Part shown: piece after piece, positions 53,628 through 62,705 of the stretch
Layout of the letters: every line of letters begins with the position of its first letter
Position numbering within the stretch: the first letter of the stretch is position 1
NCBI RefSeq assembly: GCF_028765575.1
Contig: NZ_JARACO010000001.1
Location: 248,001-312,000 of the forward strand
Direction of reading: 5' to 3'
From: Aliivibrio sp. S3MY1
GTDB taxonomy: Bacteria > Pseudomonadota > Gammaproteobacteria > Enterobacterales > Vibrionaceae
Length of the DNA: 64,000 bases
The notes under the pieces: model-generated
Database searches by the model: none
Told to the model about the DNA's origin: nothing
The model's input: the letters and a program-made list of their open reading frames with translations, nothing else
Translations under genes and position numbers: made by a program

Positions 53628-54716
53628 ATGAAAACAATTGTTCATGTTGTTCAGCATCTTTCTCCTGGAGGGCTAGAAACTATGGTGCTAGATATGTTGG
53701 CATTTACTAATCCAAATTATCGCATCATGGTAGTGAGCTTAGAAGGTGAACTCCTTAACACAATTAAACGTTGGCCAAGATTGCTTCAATATCAAGAGCA
53801 GATAATCTGTTTAGAAAAAGTTCCGGGTATATCTCTAAAAATAATAAAACAACTCGTCCGTATTTTTACTCGTTATGATGTTGATGTAGTTCACTCTCAC
53901 CATATTGGTCCTATGCTATATTCTAGTTTGGCAGCCAAACTAAGCACTAAAGTGCAACATATTCATACTGAACATGACGCATGGCATTTAAATGAAAAAA
54001 AAGATCGTTATATACAAAAGTTAATCCTCCTTTTATCGAAACCGACCCTCGTTGCTGACGCCAATTTCGTAAAAAAAAACCTACATAATATCTTTAAAAA
54101 CTATCCTATTTATACGATAAAAAATGGTATTGACCCTTATAAATTCAATGCTGGTGATAAAAATAAAGCACGAAAAACACTGGGAGTATGCCTACCAAAT
54201 CACGCTATTATTATTGGTAATGCCGCGCGCCTAGAAGCAGTTAAAGGGCAGTCAAATCTCATAGAATCCATGCTATTTCTTGATAAAAAATACCATTTAC
54301 TTCTCGCTGGTTCTGGGTCACAAAAAGAATATTTACAACACTTAGTTACCCAATATAAATTAGAAGATAGAGTACATTTTCTAGGGCATATCGACCACAT
54401 GCCTACATTTTATCAGGCGCTAGATGTATTTTGTCTGCCTTCAAATAACGAGGGGTTTCCGCTATCAACTCTAGAAGCACAATCGTGTGGTATTCCTTGT
54501 GTTGCTAATCATGTCGGAGGAGTCTCTGAAACCTTGTGCCCTAAATACAGTCAATTGGTCAACAACAACTTACCCATGACATTAACGACTGCAATTATTA
54601 GTATTACTACCCTCCCTAAAACAGGCAGCCCAAGGCATTATATTTTACATAATAACCATGCAAGATCGATGGCAACAGCGTATGAAAGCCTCTACTTTCC
54701 GGGAGTAGCTATATGA
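53628..54716 (+). CDS. sypP: SypP, family 4 glycosyltransferase
   Basis: A 362 aa GT4-type enzyme with LSPGGLETMVLDML near the N-terminus, GNAARLEAVKGQSNL in the donor lobe and E-x7-E in NEGFPLSTLEAQSCG. It is first gene of the fourth syp operon. An AAGGAGC ribosome site precedes the ATG, and its end overlaps sypQ by four bases. Confidence 0.9.
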   Translation: MKTIVHVVQHLSPGGLETMVLDMLAFTNPNYRIMVVSLEGELLNTIKRWPRLLQYQEQIICLEKVPGISLKIIKQLVRIFTRYDVDVVHSHHIGPMLYSSLAAKLSTKVQHIHTEHDAWHLNEKKDRYIQKLILLLSKPTLVADANFVKKNLHNIFKNYPIYTIKNGIDPYKFNAGDKNKARKTLGVCLPNHAIIIGNAARLEAVKGQSNLIESMLFLDKKYHLLLAGSGSQKEYLQHLVTQYKLEDRVHFLGHIDHMPTFYQALDVFCLPSNNEGFPLSTLEAQSCGIPCVANHVGGVSETLCPKYSQLVNNNLPMTLTTAIISITTLPKTGSPRHYILHNNHARSMATAYESLYFPGVAI

Positions 54717-55897
54717 ATAATATCCTTATTATAATAACCTCTATCAGTATTATTGCTGTGGTATACCATCATGCGTTATACCCAATACTCTTACAGTGGT
54801 TTTCAAAAAAACACCCTCCACATGGTATAAAAATAACGCCAAGAGGATTTCATAAATCAAAAAAAGATCATATTTTACCGAAAGTTACTATGATTATCCC
54901 TGCTTATAATGAGCAAGAATGGATAGCAGATAAGATTAGAAACTTAGCATGCATTGATTACCCATCAAACAAACTCACAATCATTATTGCTTGTGATGGT
55001 TGTACAGATGATACGGTAGTTATTGCACATAATACGATTCAAGAGGCTATCTGCTCTGATGTACATATCGAAGTTCTGGTGTTTAAAGAAAACCAAGGAA
55101 AAGTCGCCTTACTCAACCAATTAATTCCTCAATATAATAGCGATATTATTGCCCTTAGTGATGTTTCTGCCCTGCTCTCTTACGACGCTTTATTAATTGC
55201 AGCGAAGCATTTTGAGGACCCAACCGTTGGTGTCGTTAATCCAACCTACCATTTGCTAAAACCAAGCTCTGAGGGTGAAAAAAAATATTGGGAATACCAA
55301 ACCAGAATTAAACAACAAGAGGCTACTCTAGGGTCAAGCTTAGGGTCTCATGGTGCTTTTTATCTCTTTCGACATGAGCTATTTATCACCTTGGATAAAG
55401 ACACCATCAATGATGACTTTATTCTGCCAATGAAAATTGTCGAACAAGGTTATCAAGCAATTTATGACCCAAGTATTCGTGCATTAGAACTCGAGCGAGT
55501 TGTTCAAAATGAGGATTTCTCACGACGCTTAAGAATATCAGCCGGTAACCTTCAACAACTACTACGATTATTTCCTTTATTTAATCCCAAATATAAAGGC
55601 ACTGCATTTACTTTTTTCTCAGGAAAAGGGCTTAGATTTACCATGCCCTATTTTATGATAATGGCTTATATTGGTTCAGCATTATTGCTATCTAATCCAT
55701 TATTTTTCAGTGCCTTTGTTGGACAGACATTAGGATACAGCCTAGGTTTTATGGGTTTCTTATTTCCTCGTATTTTCTCAAATAAATACTGCCAAACCTT
55801 AACCTATCTTGTCATTGGGCATACAGCGAACTTACTTGGTGGTCTTACCTATCTTTTCAATAAACCAAAATCCTCTTGGACTCATGTGCATAAATAA
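54713..55897 (+). CDS. sypQ: SypQ, family 2 membrane glycosyltransferase
   Basis: A 394 aa processive-type GT2. There is an N-terminal TM helix, then the GT-A fold with VTMIIPAYNEQEW, ACDGCTDDTV, SDVSALLSYD and an ED-x-(R)RL segment (NEDFSRRLRISAG) near residue 265. Two or three C-terminal TM helices follow. It resembles PgaC/IcaA and other inner-membrane polymer synthases. In some V. fischeri studies syp and related biofilms are linked to such enzymes; the sugar is not readable here. Confidence 0.9.
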   Translation: MNNILIIITSISIIAVVYHHALYPILLQWFSKKHPPHGIKITPRGFHKSKKDHILPKVTMIIPAYNEQEWIADKIRNLACIDYPSNKLTIIIACDGCTDDTVVIAHNTIQEAICSDVHIEVLVFKENQGKVALLNQLIPQYNSDIIALSDVSALLSYDALLIAAKHFEDPTVGVVNPTYHLLKPSSEGEKKYWEYQTRIKQQEATLGSSLGSHGAFYLFRHELFITLDKDTINDDFILPMKIVEQGYQAIYDPSIRALELERVVQNEDFSRRLRISAGNLQQLLRLFPLFNPKYKGTAFTFFSGKGLRFTMPYFMIMAYIGSALLLSNPLFFSAFVGQTLGYSLGFMGFLFPRIFSNKYCQTLTYLVIGHTANLLGGLTYLFNKPKSSWTHVHK

Positions 55898-55912
55898 TAA
55901 AAGGAGCTGATT

Positions 55913-56557
55913 ATGATCGATTCTTATTACACTATTAACCAACCGATTATTCGCGTTAAACGCATTTTCGATGTGAGTTTATCGCTCATTGGCTTGTTGC
56001 TTACCCTACCAATGTTTCCTTTTATTGCACTGGCTATCAAGCTTAACTCAAGAGGTCCTGTTTTTTATCGCCAATTAAGAGTTGGTAAAGCAATGCCTGA
56101 GCAGATACATGTTTTTGAAATGATTAAATTTAGAAGTATGGTACAAGATGCAGAAGTAGCAACAGGAGCAACATTAGCGACTAAAGACGATACCAGAGTA
56201 ACTCTAGTTGGTAAATTTTTAAGAAAAACACGATTAGATGAACTACCACAATTTTTTAATGTACTGAATGGCGATATGTCACTTGTGGGTCCAAGGCCAG
56301 AAAGACCAACATTTTATAATAAACTAGAACAAGAGATCCCTTATTTTAGTGAACGTACTTATGGAGTACTACCAGGAATTACTGGACTTGCCCAAGTAAA
56401 TCAAGGTTATGACACCTGTATAGAGGATGTTCGTTCAAAGGTAGGATTTGATCATAGCTATGCACTCTCTCTTAGATCAATTTCCAGCTGGATAAAATCG
56501 GATATTTCTATTTTATTAATGACAGTAAAAGTAATGTTCTTTGCCCGAGGTCAATGA
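55913..56557 (+). CDS. sypR: SypR, initiating sugar-phosphate transferase (WcaJ/RfbP-type)
   Basis: A 214 aa undecaprenyl-phosphate sugar transferase that starts each repeat unit on the lipid carrier. It has a single membrane segment (about 20-42, preceded by KRIFDVS), then GPVFYRQLRVGK, FEMIKFRSM, KTRLDELPQFFNV and DMSLVGPRPERP, all hallmarks of the family. An AAAAGGAG ribosome site precedes the ATG. It is the last gene of syp. It lies close to binA, with no clear terminator between. Confidence 0.93.
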   Translation: MIDSYYTINQPIIRVKRIFDVSLSLIGLLLTLPMFPFIALAIKLNSRGPVFYRQLRVGKAMPEQIHVFEMIKFRSMVQDAEVATGATLATKDDTRVTLVGKFLRKTRLDELPQFFNVLNGDMSLVGPRPERPTFYNKLEQEIPYFSERTYGVLPGITGLAQVNQGYDTCIEDVRSKVGFDHSYALSLRSISSWIKSDISILLMTVKVMFFARGQ

Positions 56558-56713
56558 GATTATAATTATTAAATAATGAGATCCGGTAATAATTAATATA
56601 TAAATAGTAAGACTTTGAATTCTTAAATATGAGACCGTCAAAAATCGTATTTACCTGTTACTATGAACAGAATCTTACTTATTTTATTTTCTTGGTTACT
56701 AGGTTCCTTAAAG

Positions 56714-58606
56714 ATGCAGAAGTCACTAACGTCTTCAATTATCATTCCTGAAAAAATACAATCTGATTGGCAAAACATGCTCGATGTTCTTTCTGATATC
56801 ATGCATGTTCCTGCCTCTCTTATCACGCGTATTAGTAAGGATGATATAGAGGTTATCTCATCCAGTAACTCTAAAGGTAACCCTTATGTTAAAGGTGATA
56901 AAGAAGCGTTAGACCAAAATTTATATTGTAAGTATGCGATTGAACAGCGTGAGCAATTAATCGTAGCTAACACCTTAAAAGACACTAAATGGAACCATAA
57001 TCCTGACAGAGAACTTAATATAATTTCCTATTGTGGATTACCAATCTTTTGGCCAGACAATACTCCTTTTGGTACTGTCTGTGTTCTTGATAATAAAGAA
57101 AACACATTCAATTTAAACTTTCAAAAATTATTACAAACTTACCAAAAATCCATAGAAGCACAATTAAATATCTTATTTCAACATACTGATTTACTCAATA
57201 ATCATAAAAAATTACAACAAGAAATTACTGTTAATAATAAGCATATTAATGAAGTGAACTGTAAATTAGCCAATGAAATTGATTGTCGCCGAGCTGCAGA
57301 GCAAAAAGTGGAATACCATAAGAATCATGATGTTGGCACTGGATTTCTAAATGCTATGGCTCTATATCGCCATATAGATACGCTGATCAACAATAATAAA
57401 AAATTCATCCTATTACAGATCCACTTTGCCAATAGTAGAACTATTCAACACGAGCATGGACACTATGTGTTTGATCTTCTCTTAACTGAATATCGTTCTA
57501 AATTAACCAAAATAACAGATACTTCCGTAACGGGTCGTTTAGACTCTTCTGATATCTTATTAATCATTCATGCAGATAAAATAAAGCTTCCTCAATTGTG
57601 CCAGCATTTGTCTGAAATAGGAAAAGCATACTTTTCTAATAATAAAGAACAAATACATCTGCAAAGCTATATTGGTGCCGTTCATTCCAAAGAAAATACC
57701 TCTCGAGATGAGTTGCTTAAATGTGCTTATAATACTGTGGTCGAGTGTCAAAATTTAGGTAAAACATTTACTATTTCAGGCAGTTCTTTACCTGTTAAAT
57801 CCAGTTTATCTGAACATAAAATTGAAACCTATTTATTAGAAGCCGTTCGTAATCATGATCTTTTTTTAAGCTATCAGCCAAAAGTATGTCCTCAAACAAA
57901 ACATTGGTTAGGTTGTGAGGCATTATTACGCTGGAATCACCCTCATTTAGGCGCTATTTCTAATGATGTTTTAATTCAGTTAGCTGAGCGTAATGGTCTT
58001 ATTTATGAACTGGGTAACTTTGCGCTAAGAAATGCAATTCAGCAAACCTCTGAATGGATTTTACATTCTCCAAATTTAGTAACCGCCGTTAATATTTCTG
58101 CCGTTCAATTAAAAGACCCTAACTTTGTACAACATGTTCAGCACTTATTAGAACTCTATAAATTACCACCACGAAATTTAGAATTAGAAGTGACTGAAAG
58201 TGGTCTTATTGCTGATGAAGCTTTAGCCATTGAAACGTTAAACCAGCTTCACGACATGGGCATAGCTATCGCTCTAGATGATTTTGGTACTGGTTACGCC
58301 TCTTTCCAATACCTCAAAAAATATCCTTTTGATACGCTAAAAATTGATAAGAGCTTCATTGATAATATTGAACATTGTACTGATGACCAAAATATTGTTT
58401 GCGCCATGATTAATATTGCAAAAAAACTAACGTTAAAAGTCGCAGCAGAAGGCATTGAAAATCATAACCAAGAACGATTTGTCACACTTGAAGGCGTCGA
58501 CTCTATTCAAGGTTATCTATATTCAAAACCCATTAGTGCTGATAAATTTGAAGAAGGTCTGTTCAATCAATCTTCAATCGGAACGCCCTATTTTCAATTT
58601 ATGTAG
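56714..58606 (+). CDS. binA: BinA-like c-di-GMP phosphodiesterase (GAF, degenerate GGDEF, EAL)
   Basis: About 630 aa. A Met at 56663 would add 17 hydrophobic residues in front of what appears to be a cytoplasmic GAF domain, so 56714 is preferred; neither ribosome site is strong. An N-terminal GAF domain (about 15-160, with YCGLPIFWPDNTPFGTVCVLD cited in parts) is followed by a GGDEF fold lacking its motif (GRLDSSDILLI). An intact EAL domain is last (GCEALLRWNHPHLG, ALDDFGTGYASF, TLKIDKSF). In V. fischeri BinA next to sypR lowers c-di-GMP and represses cellulose-dependent biofilm. Position and architecture agree. Confidence 0.85.
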   Translation: MQKSLTSSIIIPEKIQSDWQNMLDVLSDIMHVPASLITRISKDDIEVISSSNSKGNPYVKGDKEALDQNLYCKYAIEQREQLIVANTLKDTKWNHNPDRELNIISYCGLPIFWPDNTPFGTVCVLDNKENTFNLNFQKLLQTYQKSIEAQLNILFQHTDLLNNHKKLQQEITVNNKHINEVNCKLANEIDCRRAAEQKVEYHKNHDVGTGFLNAMALYRHIDTLINNNKKFILLQIHFANSRTIQHEHGHYVFDLLLTEYRSKLTKITDTSVTGRLDSSDILLIIHADKIKLPQLCQHLSEIGKAYFSNNKEQIHLQSYIGAVHSKENTSRDELLKCAYNTVVECQNLGKTFTISGSSLPVKSSLSEHKIETYLLEAVRNHDLFLSYQPKVCPQTKHWLGCEALLRWNHPHLGAISNDVLIQLAERNGLIYELGNFALRNAIQQTSEWILHSPNLVTAVNISAVQLKDPNFVQHVQHLLELYKLPPRNLELEVTESGLIADEALAIETLNQLHDMGIAIALDDFGTGYASFQYLKKYPFDTLKIDKSFIDNIEHCTDDQNIVCAMINIAKKLTLKVAAEGIENHNQERFVTLEGVDSIQGYLYSKPISADKFEEGLFNQSSIGTPYFQFM

Positions 58607-58692
58607 GTAAAATTTAGTCTTTCTAGTTACAGAAAATGAATGAATAATCTGTTATTCTTGCTGAAAATAACAAGAGTAGTAATAAGTCAGAT

Positions 58693-59241
58693 ATGAGTAT
58701 TCAAAAAATCGAACAAGACATTCAACAATGGTTAGAAGATGTGGTGATAGGCCTTAATCTTTGCCCGTTTGCTGCAAAACCAAACCGTAATAAGCAAATC
58801 AAAATTTTTGTATCTGAAGCAACAACAGAAGAAGTATTGCTTGAAGATGTGCTTCAAGAGCTAATGAACTTAGATTCTAAAACTGCTGAAGAATTAGAAA
58901 CAACCCTCGTTGCTATCCCTAACATGCTGCAAGATTTTATGAATTATAACTTCTTCTTAGATTGGGTTGATGCGCTTATTAAACAGCAAGAGTGGGAAGG
59001 TATTTACCAAATCGCCACTTTCCACCCTGACTACTGCTTTGGCGGCGCTGAACCTGAAGATGATGAGAATTTAACAAATCGCTCTCCATATCCAGTTCTT
59101 CACCTTATTCGTGAAGAGAGCATGGAAAAGGTGCTAAAACACTATCCAAACCCTGAAGCTATTCCTGATACAAATATTGCCCGAGTAGAAGCGTTAACGC
59201 CTGAAGAGCGTCGAAAACTATTCCCGTACCTATTTGTATAA
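58693..59241 (+). CDS. DUF1415 family protein
   Basis: A 182 aa cytoplasmic protein of the DUF1415 family, recognised from VVIGLNLCPFAAKP near the N-terminus and IATFHPDYCFGGAEPEDDENLTNRSPYP (cited in parts) near residues 108-135. The family is of unknown function, with conserved Cys, His and Asp that may bind metal. It is followed after 41 bp by a glutaredoxin gene on the same strand. Confidence 0.85.
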   Translation: MSIQKIEQDIQQWLEDVVIGLNLCPFAAKPNRNKQIKIFVSEATTEEVLLEDVLQELMNLDSKTAEELETTLVAIPNMLQDFMNYNFFLDWVDALIKQQEWEGIYQIATFHPDYCFGGAEPEDDENLTNRSPYPVLHLIREESMEKVLKHYPNPEAIPDTNIARVEALTPEERRKLFPYLFV

Positions 59242-59282
59242 GCTACGCTATCTGTATCACTAGATTTAACTGAGAGATAATA

Positions 59283-59510
59283 ATGAAACGTGTTGTTTTA
59301 TATGTCGCTGACAAATGCCCACATTGCAAAGACGCACAGCGCTACCTTGATTCTAAAAAAATTGCATATAGATTAACCAATGCAAAAATGCAACGAGGAC
59401 GCAAAGAATTACAAGCCATGGGTGCTCGTTCTATCCCTGTGCTTAAGATTGGTGATCAAGTGATGGTCGGTTGGAATCAGAAGAATTTCGATAAAATGTA
59501 TAACAGTTAA
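59283..59510 (+). CDS. Glutaredoxin-family protein
   Basis: A 75 aa thioredoxin-fold protein with redox motif CPHC (Cys12-Cys15), the cis-Pro segment ARSIPVLKIGD and the C-terminal NQKNFDKMY. This is typical for NrdH/GrxC-like small glutaredoxins. Its last 80 bases and stop are duplicated at 62017-62097. The gene here is intact; the second copy is a fragment. The intact 3' end may have come with the inserted block. Confidence 0.85.
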   Translation: MKRVVLYVADKCPHCKDAQRYLDSKKIAYRLTNAKMQRGRKELQAMGARSIPVLKIGDQVMVGWNQKNFDKMYNS

Positions 59511-59511
59511 T
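59431..59511 (+). repeat. 81 bp direct repeat, left copy (glutaredoxin 3' end)
   Basis: Identical at 79 of 81 positions to 62017-62097, same orientation. It covers the end of the glutaredoxin frame through its stop codon. Differences are G/T at 59441 and C/T at 59468. The two copies bracket the YadA-like and TetR genes. Confidence 0.9.
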
Positions 59512-59580
59512 TTAACCATACTCTTAATAAGAGAAATTTATAACAATTAGGTAATATCAAAATAAAGACAACCATTAACT

Positions 59581-59614
59581 AAAAAACCCCCTACACCTTT
59601 CGATGTAGAGGGGA
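59581..59614 (-). terminator. Terminator of the YadA-like gene
   Basis: On the minus strand, CCCCTCTACATC-GAAA-GGTGTAGGGGG forms a long stem, then TTTTTTAG. It lies about 65 bp after the gene. It is inside the inserted block. Confidence 0.85.
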
Positions 59615-59676
59615 AACCTTGGCAAATGAAGGAGACTAATCCCTGAGAGAACCTAGTTTATTGTCTTACAGGAATA

Positions 59677-61254
59677 TTACCAAGTGTAGTTAACACCAAC
59701 ACCGTAATCTACGTTCGAACCAGTATCGAATGCTACCGTTGAGTTTACAGACCATTCAGCGTTGATTTGGTATGCACCACCAATCGCCATTGCGTTTTCA
59801 GAACCAGAACCGCCAAGACCTGCACCAACTGAGAATTGACCTTCTTCTGTAGTAAATGCACGTGCTGAGATTGCAGCCATGTTACGTGCGCCTTGTAGTT
59901 CAAGGTCTTCACGTAGTTCATCTGTTACGTTGAATAGTTTATCGATGTTTGCTGCGTTATCTGCAATACTTTCTGATTGCTGTTGAGCTACTGCTGTTGA
60001 AGAGTAACCGTAAGAAACAAGTTCTTGTACTGCTTCTTTTGCTTTAGCAGGGTCTACCACTGGGTTTTCAACTGGTGGTGTACCTGCATCAGTACGTTTT
60101 TCAACTTCTTTTTTAACTTTCGCTTTCGCATTTGCAATATCATCAGAAGTCACTACTTCATCTGCTGTTGTACCATCAGAGAACTTTTTAACTAAATCAC
60201 CATTAGAATCTACTTCTAATTTAAATCCTGCATCATTCTTTACAAGCATTGCGTTGATAAGTTCTTTCTTACGCACATCTGTAATTACATCAGGACGATT
60301 TTCAATCTGAGTACGAATATGCGTACGAACTTCTGTTTTAGTATGAGAATCAAGGTTATTACCATGTTCACGCATTGCAACTTTAAGAGTTTCAATTTCA
60401 GTTTCATTAAGGTCAGATAGATTAATCTGGCGTTCTTCACCAGAGATAGGTGAAACAAACGTTAGTACTTTAATGCTTTCACCAGTATTAGGGTTTTCAA
60501 TTGTTTCAATTGAAGAATCTTTACCCCACTTACCCATTAGTTCATTAAATGTTTTATCATCACGTAGTTCAATAGGCGTTACTGGTGTAACAGGTACTTC
60601 ACCTACTGGATTACGTACTAGTGATTCTTTTAGTACTGCGTCTTTAGCTGATTTTGCCATTTGCTCTTTAGAAAGAACAATTTCACCGTTTGGCGCAGAA
60701 CCATTTGTATCAACCGTGATTTTATCACCATCAACTGTAAACTCTACAACTGATAAGTCTTCAATACCGTGTTTAGCTGCAATATCCATATTTGCAAAAC
60801 CGTTTGCATCAGTGTTTTTCTTTATTTTTAATTTGATTGCTGCGTTGTGGTTACCAGAACGTAAATCGTTGTAATTTCTATCATCACCGTTTACTGGTAG
60901 TTCACCGTTTACAGGTAAGAAAGAACCTTTCTCGTGGTTAGCAACCAGTTTAGCAAAAACGTTATCACCAGTATAAGCATCAGTAGTTGCGTTATCACCA
61001 TCAGGATTCTGTGTATCAAACGTTAGCCCTGTTGTTTCTACACCAGAAGAATCGAATGTTGAGTAAGTGATAACACCAGTTGTAGTATCAACTACAACTT
61101 TACTAATTTTAGAAACACCATCTGGTAGATTTTCTGTAAATTCAACACCATCTAGCTTTTTAACTAAAACATCAGAGATTGTTGTAGGCGCTGCTGCCGA
61201 AGCACCGAAAGAAAGAACCGAAAGAACTGATAACGCTAAGATTGACTTTTTCAT
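59677..61254 (-). CDS. Trimeric-autotransporter-like surface protein with YadA anchor
   Basis: A 525 aa exported protein. There is a signal peptide (MKKSILALSVLSVLSFGASA), then a passenger of about 430 residues, rich in Asp, Thr, Val and Lys, with no family I recognise. A coiled-coil stalk (around 425-460) and a C-terminal YadA-type beta-barrel anchor follow (SARAFTTEEGQFSVGAGLGG then a final VNYTW). An AGGAAAAG site precedes the ATG. It is read away from the TetR gene upstream on the same strand. It lies between two copies of a glutaredoxin 3' fragment. It may mediate adhesion; this is inferred from the anchor only. Confidence 0.82.
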   Translation of the reverse strand: MKKSILALSVLSVLSFGASAAAPTTISDVLVKKLDGVEFTENLPDGVSKISKVVVDTTTGVITYSTFDSSGVETTGLTFDTQNPDGDNATTDAYTGDNVFAKLVANHEKGSFLPVNGELPVNGDDRNYNDLRSGNHNAAIKLKIKKNTDANGFANMDIAAKHGIEDLSVVEFTVDGDKITVDTNGSAPNGEIVLSKEQMAKSAKDAVLKESLVRNPVGEVPVTPVTPIELRDDKTFNELMGKWGKDSSIETIENPNTGESIKVLTFVSPISGEERQINLSDLNETEIETLKVAMREHGNNLDSHTKTEVRTHIRTQIENRPDVITDVRKKELINAMLVKNDAGFKLEVDSNGDLVKKFSDGTTADEVVTSDDIANAKAKVKKEVEKRTDAGTPPVENPVVDPAKAKEAVQELVSYGYSSTAVAQQQSESIADNAANIDKLFNVTDELREDLELQGARNMAAISARAFTTEEGQFSVGAGLGGSGSENAMAIGGAYQINAEWSVNSTVAFDTGSNVDYGVGVNYTW

Positions 61255-61427
61255 AATACTTTTCCTGTAAGTAATAATGTGTACTTGTACACTTTATATT
61301 TAAATAAAGAGGGAAGTTGTTTCCCCTCTCTGTTGGCGGCCATTCTACAGATACAGAACCAAGTGTCAATACTAGTACGCAATAAATTTAATCTTATTTT
61401 ATCGCTCATTAATTGAATTACATTAAG

Positions 61428-61898
61428 TTACTGATTCATATAAACAAACATTGTTAACCCTAGAGATGCCTTTACTGCCTCAACTGCTTCATTCTCACCA
61501 ATACTAGTACTCAATACTGAAATTAAGCGATTCACAGCCATTGCCGTTGCTTTAGATGTTCCCACATGAAGTATATTTGTCATTAACATACGAACTATTT
61601 CACGAAAGACATGGTCTTGGTCATCATTAATAGCCAATTCCCAGCTATCTATAAATGCTTCTTTGCTTGTCATATCAAGTCTACGTAGTGCCATTGGCAT
61701 TAACTTACCCTGTAATGCCGTTGCAAAAAGCATACGGTTCTCATAATAACGCTGTACTGAACTCTTACCTATGCCTAAGTCTTTCGCTAGTCTGTCGTAG
61801 GTTATCGCATCCCACCCTTCTTCTAAAAAGATACTTAATATGAGCGCGTCATACTGAGCTTTCTTTCTTTCTCTTTCTTCTGTTGTAATTCTTGCCAT
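61428..61898 (-). CDS. TetR-family transcriptional regulator
   Basis: A 156 aa regulator, shorter than the usual 190-210. The HTH lies at about residues 27-50 (AITYDRLAKDLGIGKSSVQRYY cited in parts), followed by a short helical ligand-binding domain ending FVYMNQ. It has GAGGAGAACC upstream of the ATG. It is on the same strand as, and 173 bp upstream of, the YadA-like gene, which it may control. Both lie in the block bracketed by the glutaredoxin repeats. Confidence 0.8.
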   Translation of the reverse strand: MARITTEERERKKAQYDALILSIFLEEGWDAITYDRLAKDLGIGKSSVQRYYENRMLFATALQGKLMPMALRRLDMTSKEAFIDSWELAINDDQDHVFREIVRMLMTNILHVGTSKATAMAVNRLISVLSTSIGENEAVEAVKASLGLTMFVYMNQ

Positions 61899-62016
61899 GT
61901 AGGGTTCTCCTCTAATTGTTTTGTGGAATAATACGCAAAAAAAATATATGGCGGTAGTTTTATATTGTCAGGATTAAGTTAACTGAATAGTTAAACTATT
62001 CTACGCTAGAATTGCA

Positions 62017-62097
62017 CTATCCCTGTTCTTAAGATTGGTGATCAAGTGATGGTTGGTTGGAATCAGAAGAATTTCGATAAAATGTATAACAGTTAAT
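62017..62097 (+). repeat. 81 bp direct repeat, right copy (orphan glutaredoxin 3' fragment)
   Basis: Fragment of the glutaredoxin gene from codon 50 to the stop, without any start or upstream part. It matches the left copy at 79 of 81 bases. A terminator hairpin follows it (62122-62149), as would be expected of the original gene end, suggesting this is the displaced native 3' end. Confidence 0.9.
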
Positions 62098-62121
62098 CGC
62101 TCTATATCGAAGAATAGTAAA

Positions 62122-62149
62122 AATGGAGCCTAATTGGCTCCATTTTTTT
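62122..62149 (+). terminator. Terminator after the glutaredoxin fragment
   Basis: Stem AATGGAGCC (62122-62130) with GGCTCCATT (62136-62144) followed by TTTTT. It is probably the original terminator of the glutaredoxin transcript, now separated from the intact gene by 2.6 kb. Confidence 0.85.
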
Positions 62150-62170
62150 ATTCTTGAGATCTAGGCTTTA

Positions 62171-62608
62171 TTATCCAAAGATCTTACTCCAAATACTTGG
62201 ATTACGCTTTTTGTGGTATTCAACTCGTAGTTCGTCAACTTGCTCAAGGACCGCTTGTGCTTTCTCTAAATCACCCGCATCCAGCTCTGTTTTAACCAGA
62301 GCAACAGAAACCGATAACTTATTAAACCCTTCTTGATACATGGCTTGTTTTTCTGGGGTGTATTCGCCCTGCTTTAACTGTTCAATGAGAGATTCTAGTT
62401 TAGTCACAACTTGATTCATATCCTCAATAGAGGTCGCTCGCTCACCTAACTTATACTCTAATCTCATCTCTTTCATGACGGCTTTCATATCTACAGGTGC
62501 GCTAACAACCATTGATTGATCACCAATCATATCCGTTGACTCTGCCGTTGTATTTGCAGCAACGCCCGCAGAAAAAGTCAGGGCTACAGTTAAAAATAAA
62601 GTTTTCAT
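62171..62608 (-). CDS. Periplasmic cytochrome b562-like protein
   Basis: A 145 aa exported protein with a signal peptide (MKTLFLTVALTFSAGVAA). The mature part fits the four-helix cytochrome b562 family. AVMKEMRLEYKLGERA aligns with the helix 1 region that holds the Met ligand, and ELRVEYHKKR near the end aligns with the segment that holds the His ligand. If both bind, a non-covalent haem is expected, but family members without haem exist. It may be an electron carrier or a stress protein. Confidence 0.68.
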   Translation of the reverse strand: MKTLFLTVALTFSAGVAANTTAESTDMIGDQSMVVSAPVDMKAVMKEMRLEYKLGERATSIEDMNQVVTKLESLIEQLKQGEYTPEKQAMYQEGFNKLSVSVALVKTELDAGDLEKAQAVLEQVDELRVEYHKKRNPSIWSKIFG

Positions 62609-62705
62609 AATAATCCTTTAAATAAGCAAGAGAGGCAGTGTAATGTATTGCCTCTCATACTCACAGGGTTAATATGTTTCAATACCATAATGACCCATAT
62701 TTTTA

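Noticed and set aside
59677..61254. Plus-strand frames opposite the YadA-like gene (such as 60473-60874)
   Set aside because: They are shadows of the real gene, lacking ribosome sites and family signatures.
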